From: Strigamia acuminata
Taxonomy: Eukaryota > Arthropoda > Chilopoda > Geophilomorpha > Linotaeniidae
DNA: 64,000 nt
Reading direction: 5' to 3'
Assembly (NCBI GenBank): GCA_949358305.1
Contig: OX442320.1
Coordinates: 5,162,259 to 5,226,258, forward strand
Shown here: positions 56,179 through 64,000 of the stretch, piece after piece
Numbering within the stretch: position 1 is the first letter of the stretch
Layout: the number at the start of each line of letters is the position of its first letter
Made by a program: the position numbers and the translations under genes
The notes under the pieces: generated by a model
What the model was told of the DNA's origin: nothing
Databases searched by the model: none
The model's input: only the letters and a program-made list of their open reading frames with translations

Positions 56179-57409
56179 GAACAGTTCAGTACATCCGTAC
56201 TGTACATGAAAATAAAATAATTATTAATTTTTTAAGTGGTAGCAGAGGATGGTTTGTGAGTGCTTTCCTTATTGGTCGAGAAGAATCACATGATAAATTA
56301 TTATTTCTATCCCTAAACTTGCCACATGCCCAACGAATAAAATTTCTCCCAACTTTTATCAAACAGATTATCGTCTCAAACAACCGGCTTTAAAAACACT
56401 CTTTTTTGTCATCCATTCCACTTCATTACAGTCTTCGCCAATAATAAATCTCGTTTCCTCATTTTCATTTCTCAAGAACCTTTTTCCCCACCCTCATCTC
56501 AAAAAAAAAAAAAATCCTACATGACACAAAAGTTGCATCTTATTATTATGCAGACAAACTTCCTTTAAGGCCTCCAGGGAAGAGTCACTTTCATACTAAT
56601 AAAAATATACTTTTCTAAAATTGAAGTTTTATGGTTAACTTTAAAAAAAAGATGCAGCACAAGACCCTATTGTGGTGTCGCTGCTCGAGGGATGCATTTT
56701 GCTTGGCTCGAATCCACTAAATTTCTGATCCTATCACATTACGGACCATTGATTCTCATAGCGAAACCCGTCGGCAGCGCTCCCTCTCTGTTCCACCTAC
56801 ATTCAACTAGTCCTAGTCGAAGCTTACGTTAATTCCGCAATGCGACAGGTACTAGGCATTGCCAGCCCAGAAGCAACAAACTCGTGTTACCGGAAAAGCA
56901 CATCTTATCTTGTAGCGGCTGTTGCTTTCGCTTTAGTCCGTTGCTCGCTAAAACGTTTCGCGCACACTAAAATTCTTTCTTTTTTAAGGGGGAAAAATGT
57001 ATTTCTGTGTGGTCTAATTTTATATCTTTTGCTACCTTTGGTTTTTATGTTATGATGTGAGTGTGAAAGTTAATGGGTAAATTCTGAAATTCGCTATTAG
57101 GTTGCTTGGTTTAGGAGTGGGGAACGGCCGGTTATGGCCTGTAAATCAGAATTTAAATGTAATCGTTGGTAAAAAGTGTTAAACTTGAGTTTAAGGGTAC
57201 AAGAGTTGGAATTTTTTTTTCTGCAGGTGCTTCACCGATAAATAAATTGTCACATGTTGTGTTTGGAAGTTCAGGGATTGGTGGTGTGGGTAGGACATGT
57301 ATCCATATGGTTCAAAAATATATTTTACAATGTGTTTAGCGTTTTGCGGAATTTAAGTATATTATTTTTCTACGCCAAATATTGCATTTCGCCTTCGATT
57401 CAAAATCAC

Positions 57410-58455
57410 AAAAACCTGATTATAGAATCGGTTTTAAACGGAAGGAACCGATTCTTTCAAATCTCCCGATTTTCCCTGGCGGAAATAATGCAAAACGCGT
57501 CATATTTTTGAGAATCGTATTCTTGAAAACCCGATCAGTTTTTTTTTATTTTTTATTTTTTGTTGATATGTCAGCTATACAACCCCAAGCCAAAATATTG
57601 GAATACAGTTTAAACTCTTTATAACAAATCGCGATATTACGAATTATCGATATAACGAATACCTAAAAATGGCTGGTTTGGCTGGCTGGCCATAGAACAC
57701 CACGTTAAAAAATTTCGATATAACGAATTCTCGTTATAACGAATCGATTTTTCGGATCCCTTGCGATTCGTTATAGAGAGTTTCGACTGTACTCAGATTT
57801 TGTCAGTATTCCATGTTCCTCAAACGAGCTAGAAACAAAAGTTTCAAAGTTAAACAAATATCCACAAAAATACTTTGAAAACATGTTTAATTGGCTTTAT
57901 TTTAAGCAAAAAAAATTTTAAAAAGATGAGATATTTATCCCACTATCCACAAAAACGTCTGTGACAAAATATTAGAATCACAAAAGTGTTGAGACAAAAA
58001 ATAAAGTATACTGTATCTTGTATTGTACAGAAAAAAGAGCATAGATGCATAGTTATGACTCAAGTGTTCTGGAATCAAGTTCTCTTGATTCAAGTACTAG
58101 TTCTGAATACAAAATGGCGTCCAGGAAAGAAATCGCAAATTTTGTTGTATCTACAGCAATGATTGATATACTTGAAGAATCAGATTCAGAAGAGGAAGAA
58201 AACTACGCATGCTCAAGATAATCAAGTTTTTATAATCGATTTTTTTTTGACATTTAATGCACCTACTGTAACAACTCATTCAATTTTTAAATGGCCGACA
58301 TAAAAACATGTTGAAATCAGGTCAAAATCCAAAGAATCCACCCCACACGTCAATTATGGAATCAGGTTTTCAATAAATATGACACGTTTTGCGTCATTTC
58401 CGCCAGTGAAAATCGAGAGAATCGATTTAACAATTTGGAATTGAACGCACCTAAT
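57410..58455. mobile_element. Non-autonomous transposon of about 1.0 kb with a short transposase-like ORF remnant
   Basis: The ends are inverted repeats: CCTGGCGGAAATAATGCAAA with ACGCGTCATATTT (57476-57508) is mirrored at 58379-58412. The right end finishes GAACGCACCT like the 14199 MITE, and the left extreme is eroded. Inside, 58116-58221 (+) is a 34-codon ORF (MASRKEIANFVV, then an acidic ESDSEEEE run) that may be a transposase N-terminal relic. A second MITE is nested at 57606-57789. Confidence 0.7.
57606..57789. mobile_element. Pogo/Tigger-like MITE, 184 bp, nested
   Basis: The left end CAGTTTAAACTCTTTATAAC is mirrored by GTTATAGAGAGTTTCGACTG, the ends typical of pogo-group elements. 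TA flanks both sides (57604-57605, 57790-57791). Further GATATAACGAAT motifs lie inside. Confidence 0.87.
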
Positions 58456-60835
58456 AAGAAGTCATTTATTTCACGTATTTCTATTCGTTGAATGAAGCTT
58501 TAAGTATTCGCTTAACCAAATTGAATGCATCTATTGTCTGTTATGTGCAATAATAGATGTAAGAGAAATTCAATCACCCATATCTTAAACTCCAGAAAGG
58601 TCATGTCAAGGTCATCCAAGCTATATCTTGTGAACCACCAAACAAGTGAAAAATTTCAATTACAAAGTTGTAGAGCATCATTGATTTCTCCTTAATTAAG
58701 TTAAAATTCTAATCTTTTACTAGAAATTAAACTTTTATCGAAGAATTACAATAAAGTGCCACATCTATTCTGCATTAGCCCATCAAAATTGCAATCACAC
58801 ATCTAACAATTTGTAATGAATGCCTATGTCACACTGCTTTTGTCAGCTCCTCATATACAACAAAGAAAAAAAATAGAAAACATCATCTAGGAAGAAAACC
58901 AACAAAGATAAGAAAGGACAGCCATACAAACTATGAAACAAAACAATGAAAAATAGGATAGCAGACCCAACATTACATTCCATGTCATCAACCGACAGAT
59001 TCCCCACTACTGGTTGATCAAACTGTCGCAGTTTGATGGAAATCGAAATGTCAGCCAACAATTTGGCCTGGGTTTTCTCAGCAAACATCAGGTTTATAGC
59101 TTTTATATGGATGTTCCAGGCTAACACGACTGCACCCAATACTTCCACACAACCACCAGGCATTGAGAAATTGAAAACACAATCCCATCAAGTGAGTCGG
59201 ATATTTCATATTTACTATTCTGTGCACTTCTACAAGATTAACAATAACAGAACTATAACTGTTCAGATTTTTACCATCTCGGGGAGGTTTAACAGGGAAT
59301 GTGCGGCTTCCAGGAATTTGGAATTGCCGTAAACTGGAACGTTAAGGTTAATAATCTTGAGAAGGTTATTTAGCCGGCAACACAGATGGGTTTCTTTATT
59401 CAGACTAAGAGTAAAATATTGTACAATCGTGATCAAAAAGATTGTCGCATTCGGCATGCTGCTGAAACTAGAATGAGTAATTCCAATTTTTGCCACAAGG
59501 GTGAACAGATGTGATGATCCGGTACTGCTCTCGGTGGGTCGTGTTGGTTAGTGAAAACCAACGAAAAAATAAATGTATTATCTTTTGGGCACAAAGTGTT
59601 TTTAGATGTTTACTCTTTGAAAGCAAGCAGCAACTGATACAAACTTAATGTTTTGATTTAAAAGGAAAACTAATATAACAAAAGAACAATACTATGACAC
59701 ATAAAAATGACACACATGACATAATACACTGTAACTAAAAATAAGCACAGTTAGGATAACATAAACTTAACATTATGATACTGTGACTAACAAATATTAT
59801 ATAAAACATTATAAATGATAAAATGCAAATCTCACACAGATAAGTCTACTATGTAGGGCAGGTGATCGCTTAAGCTCTTATATTTGTCGTATATTATGCT
59901 GTTTCATTTGCGTAATAAAATTGTAAAATTTATTTTGTCCAAATCAAAATGCCTAGACAGTTGTGTAACGAGGAAAGAAGCTTCAAATTGATGCCGGATT
60001 CTGATAGGTGCCGGAGAATGAATGTACGATTGCAGTTTTGAATAAGTGTCGCGGTAATATTTTACTAGAAACAGTCTAAAAAAAATTGGGCCCCCCATAG
60101 TTCTAAAAAAAATTTTCTAGAACCTCAGCAGTGCAGATTCAGTTATTACTCCGAATAAAATTGTTTATTCTTGTTACACTGTTTTATGGTATTGTTGCTA
60201 GGTGCCAATAGTTGGATATTAAAGCCAAGCATATTATGTATTATTCACATCACAATTGTATCCTGCATCATGCTGAGCGTATATATCCAGCTATTTCGCT
60301 CCGGAAAATAGGTTTTTCGATTGACGTCATTTCCTTCGCGGGTTTAGTCGTTGGGCAATAACTTGGAATAGATATCCAATAACAAGGTTTGGTCAGTGTA
60401 AATTCAAATTTTAGAAAACACATTGAAAGATACATGTTTCCTGAAACATAAATTTAAAAAATGAAATATTCTGCTAAAATTCAACCAAAATCTATAATGG
60501 TGTTTCATTCATGCTGAGTTTTTATGATACAAAATGTAAGAGCTCCAATTCCAAAGAGGAATGGACCTCACTCTGATTTAAAAGACCCAAGATGAAATAT
60601 ATATATTGTTGTTGGTTGTTGCTTTTTTTTTTTTTTTTTTTTTTTTGCTAGTTGGTGGTTGTGTTATGGTATCACATTCTTGCCATATTGCAATCAATCA
60701 TGATGACAATCTGATATAATAACAGCAATTACTCAATGTAAACACCCAGAAACAATTTTTTTCTGACTTATTTACAATATTTATGTTCCAATTATAAGTT
60801 TCCTGAGCTGTCTATAATTCTTTTTGGTAAAATTG
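58456..60835. other. Unassigned interval with minus-strand open segments
   Basis: Minus-strand open segments at about 58963-59125 and 59288-59496 (including LAWNIHIKAINLMF and GNSKFLEAAHSLLNLPEM) look more protein-like than the surroundings and end at possible donors. I recognise no family. A poly-T tract lies at 60623-60646. These could be exons of an unseen gene or an old transposon. Confidence 0.2.
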
Positions 60836-60839
60836 TAAT

Positions 60840-61310
60840 TTTTGAGGCTTATTTTCAATTTTTGTGGTTTATTTGCAATTTTTGTGACTTATTTGTAATT
60901 CTTGTGGCTTATTTGCAATTTTTGAGGCTTATTTGCAATTTTTGTGGTTCATTTTCAATTTTTGTGGGTTATTTGCAATTTTTGTGGCTTATTTGCAAAT
61001 TTTGTGGCTTATTTGCAATTTTTGTGGCTTGTTTGCAATTCTTGTGGCTTATTTACAATTTTTGTGGCTTATTTGCAATTTTTGTGGCTTGTTTGTAATT
61101 CTTGTGGCTTATTTGCAATTTTTGTGGTTTATTTGCAATTTTTTGGACTTATTTGCAATTTTTGTGGCTTATTTGCAATTTTTGTGGCCTAATTTCAATT
61201 TAGTAACTAATTTACCCTTTCTTTGACTGAGTTATAATTTCTGTGTCTTATTTACAACTTTTGTGGCTTATTTAGTGACCAATTTACAATTTTTGTGGTT
61301 TATTTCCAAT
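60840..61310. repeat. 20-bp minisatellite (GGCTTATTTGC core)
   Basis: About twenty copies of GGCTTATTTGCAATTTTTGT. Open frames through it are artefacts. Confidence 0.92.
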
Positions 61311-62640
61311 ATTTACGACTTATCTACAATTTGTCAGAACCCCATGATAAAATATCCATCCCACTCTACCACACACATGAAAATATTCCAAAAATTCCAC
61401 AAGAAAATCCCCTCCCCCTTCTCAAAAAATAACCAACATCCTCAGAATACAAACCTACAACATTTACACTTTTTTGCACTTCTAACTTCCCCACTTTAAA
61501 AATTAAAAAAGAAAAAAAAATTATTCATAGTCAAAAAAGATGAAAATCATCATCCATTACTACAACAGAATTAACACATTTAAGCTCTTTATATCACCTC
61601 ATTACCCTCATCAAAAATTCCAAACATCAAATCCCCCCACCCCTTTAACCTTAACTTTTCTGCAAGCAAATCTCCTTCGCTTACCCATAAAATTTTTTAA
61701 TAACTTTGCAACACCCCTAATAAAATTAAATTCCACAGATAAACCTTACGGTTATAAACCAACTAATTTTATTAAACACCTTCACAAACTCAACTTCCTC
61801 CAAAACATAAAAAAAAATAATAATAATAGAATTAATTAAAATAAACAAAAAAAAAACCTAATTTCAAAACTTTTCCTCTCCTTTAAACGCGGATATGTGC
61901 CCGATTCCACTCAGAAGGAAGCAGCAGCAGAGGAAAAGAAGACAAGGAAGAGATTTAATCAATTTATGCTTATAGCCTCAGCTCCTCCTTTTACTTAATC
62001 TTGAAACGTCTTTTCCCACAATCCCTTCTTAAGACTCAACTTGCACACGTCAAAAACGACCGTATTTTAGAATTATTTCTCACTTTGCAACTCGCAACTT
62101 TTCTCTCTCTCTCTCTCTCTCTGCGTAAAATAATTAGCAAATTCCACAGACGAGAGAGAAAAAAGCTGCGCCTTGAAGTTGGCTTTTGTTAGCTGGAGCA
62201 ATGCAGTGAAGTCTGCGCTGTTTTACGAGTCGCTCGCGTTTATGAAGGGGAGGTATGTATATGTGGGGAAAATGTTAATGGTCCATGCCTATAAATTACC
62301 CGTGTAGTGGTTTCCGTGTCCATTTTCAGTGAGTCGTTAAACCGAGTTTAACCGGAAACATGTTCGAAATGAGTGATTCTCCATGGTTATTAGGAAATTA
62401 ACATGTACTTGTCTAACGGGCCGTATCGAATCAGAATAAATACAAATCCATAAAAACGTTTGTAATCGCGTAATGAACTGTGTGGTTACTGCTTGCGTGC
62501 TTGAGTTGATGAGAGCGTGGTCGGATGTAGCTGGAAGGACGATGGAGATTGCCTTGTTGCAACGAGGAGCCGATGTAATAATGGTTTTCCACTGGGCTCA
62601 GCAAATATCCAGAAATAATTACACTGTTTTTTGGATGGCT
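61311..62640. other. No gene recognised
   Basis: It includes a (CT)n microsatellite at 62103-62121 and a GC-richer segment at about 62180-62640 without a recognisable protein. A TATAAAT at about 62290 could be a promoter element, but there is no further support. Confidence 0.35.
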
Positions 62641-62649
62641 GAAGTTTTA

Positions 62650-63150
62650 GCCTTGCTGATGTGGTGTTCAATCTGTTTGCTATTTAACTTATTTTCTATT
62701 TGGCTGGTTGGTTACTTTGCTATTGGGCTTATTTTCTATTTGGATAGTTGGCTTATTTGCTATCTCGGAAGTCGGCTTATTTGCTATCTCGAAAGTCGGC
62801 TTATTTGCTATCTCGGAAGTCGGCTTATTTGCTATCTCGAAAGTCGGCTTATTTGCTATCTCGGAAGTCGGCTTATTTGTTATATGGGAAGTTAGCTTAT
62901 TTTCTATATGAGAAGTCAGCTTATTTGCTATGTGAGAAGTCAGCTTATCTGCTATATGAGAAGTCGGCTTATTTGCTATATGAAAAGTCGGCTTATTTGC
63001 TATATGAGAAGTCGGCTTATTTGCTATACGAGAAGTCGGCTTAATTGCCATTTAGCTTATCGGCTTATTTATTATTTGGCTTATCAGCTTATTTGCTATC
63101 TGGATTATCAGCTTATTCGCTATTTGGAGAGTTAGTTATTTTGCTATTTA
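62650..63150. repeat. 24-bp minisatellite (GGCTTATTTGC core)
   Basis: Units of GGCTTATTTGCTATCTCGGA followed by AGTC, drifting to TATATGAGAAGTC forms on the right. Confidence 0.92.
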
Positions 63151-63154
63151 GATT

Positions 63155-63600
63155 ATTTCCTATTGTTCTTATTTGCTATTTAATAGTCAGTTTATTTTGC
63201 TATTTGGCTTATTTGCTATTTAATAGTCAGTTTATTTTGCTATTTGGCTTATTTGCTATTTAATAGTCAGTTTATTTTGCTATTTGGCTTATTTGCTATT
63301 TAATAGTCAGTTTATTTTGCTATTTGGCTTATTTGCTATTTAATAGTCAGTTTTTTTGCTATTTGGCTTATTTGCTATTTGGGTATTTGGCTTATTTGCT
63401 ATTTGGGTATTTGGCTTATTTGCTATTTGGGTATTTGGCTTATTTGCTATTTGGGTATTTGGCTTATTTGCTATTTGGGTATTTGGCTTATTTGCTATTT
63501 GGGTATTTGGCTTATTTGCTATTTGGGTATTTGGCTTATTTGCTATTTGGGTATTTGGCTTATTTGCTATTTGGGTATTTGGTTTATTTGCTTTCTAGCT
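63155..63600. repeat. 42-bp then 24-bp arrays with the same core
   Basis: First about four 42-bp units (TTTAATAGTCAGTTTATTTT plus GCTATTTGGCTTATTTGC), then about ten near-identical 24-bp units of GGCTTATTTGCTATTTGGGT followed by ATTT. Confidence 0.92.
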
Positions 63601-63719
63601 GATTTGCTGTTTAGATAGTTGGGGTCTTCACTAATTGGCTTATTTCATATACAGTTGGCTCAATATTATGCTTGTCTGCTATTCTGTTTACTCGCTATTA
63701 TGCTTATTTATGCTTATTC

Positions 63720-63835
63720 AGCTCAGTGCTGGACTGGCCAGGCGGGCTACCGGGAAATTCCCAGTGGCCTGCAGCCTGGTGACCCGTGGCTGGCCCACCG
63801 TGGCCCGTCCCTGGCCCACCGTAGCCTATCAGCAT
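63720..63835. repeat. Dispersed GC-rich fragment
   Basis: CAGTGCTGGACTGGCCAGGC, then TACCGGGAAATTCCC and CCTGGCCCACCGT. The first 45 bp are shared with 52758-52800. The family is not identified. Confidence 0.6.
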
Positions 63836-64000
63836 AACAGTATATTTGTTTCTAAGTTTTTTTTTATTGGCTTATTTGCTATCCGGATTCCTACAATAGA
63901 CAAACTTAAATTTTTCTTAATTCTACTAAAAGACTAAATTAAAAAATTACCACCTTTCCACATTTAAAAAACACATTCCTGACAATTGTTCACACTCCGC

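Noticed and set aside
44907-56256. Shared CCATCCTCTGCTACCACTTA at 44910 and, inverted, about 56232
   Set aside because: Only about 22 bp, with no extended homology or termini visible; too little to call an element.
60862-63602. Hydrophobic repetitive open frames up to 140 codons
   Set aside because: Minisatellites of 20, 24 and 42 bp; several frames are open at once.

Overview
This is a piece of an animal nuclear genome. It is AT-rich, its genes are split by canonical GT-AG introns, and it is full of minisatellites and small inverted-repeat transposons. Two conserved metazoan genes are recognisable, both on the minus strand and both from conserved protein motifs. No phylum-specific marker was found. 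A protostome invertebrate is my best guess, and that is inference.

Layout from left to right. (1) About 131-2236, minus: five 5' coding exons of Enhancer of polycomb (EPC1/EPC2, the NuA4/TIP60 subunit). The gene runs off the left edge. A GC-rich promoter with an inverted CCAAT box and YY1-like GCCAT motifs lies at about 2237-2520. (2) About 2.5-10.7 kb: gene-poor DNA with MITEs and a weak candidate for the last exon of the next gene at 4974-5064. (3) 10691-31224, minus: a THSD7A/THSD7B-like gene (thrombospondin type-1 domain-containing protein 7). I could phase 21 coding exons end to end: signal peptide, about twenty TSP1 modules, a C-terminal EGF-like cysteine cluster and one transmembrane helix. 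This gives 1,527 codons before the tail, close to the family size. Its introns carry minisatellites and MITEs, including a hAT-type element with a perfect 8-bp target duplication. (4) 31278-35386: an apparently intact Mutator-like (MULE) transposon of about 4.1 kb. It has TIRs of about 235 bp, a 9-bp direct repeat at both edges and one uninterrupted 1081-codon ORF. That ORF combines a zinc-binding N-terminus, a MULE DDE transposase, a SWIM finger, an AT-hook, a Ulp1/SENP-type C48 cysteine protease with its catalytic residues, and a C4HC3 PHD finger. The element sits only about 50-100 bp upstream of the THSD7 start codon, on the same strand. This is the most interesting object in the window. 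(5) 35.4-64 kb: no confident gene. The interval is a mosaic of minisatellite arrays (periods of about 16-42 bp), homopolymers, MITEs (one nested in another), fold-back elements and dispersed repeat fragments.

How the parts relate. EPC is a nuclear chromatin regulator and THSD7 is a type I membrane adhesion/guidance protein. I see no functional link beyond sharing a strand. The repeats tell a coherent story: several MITEs share a 3-bp TAA target duplication (PIF/Harbinger-like), a second group shares TATACTC termini, and single elements look like hAT, pogo and Mutator. Many long open frames in the right half are only reading frames through tandem arrays and are not genes.
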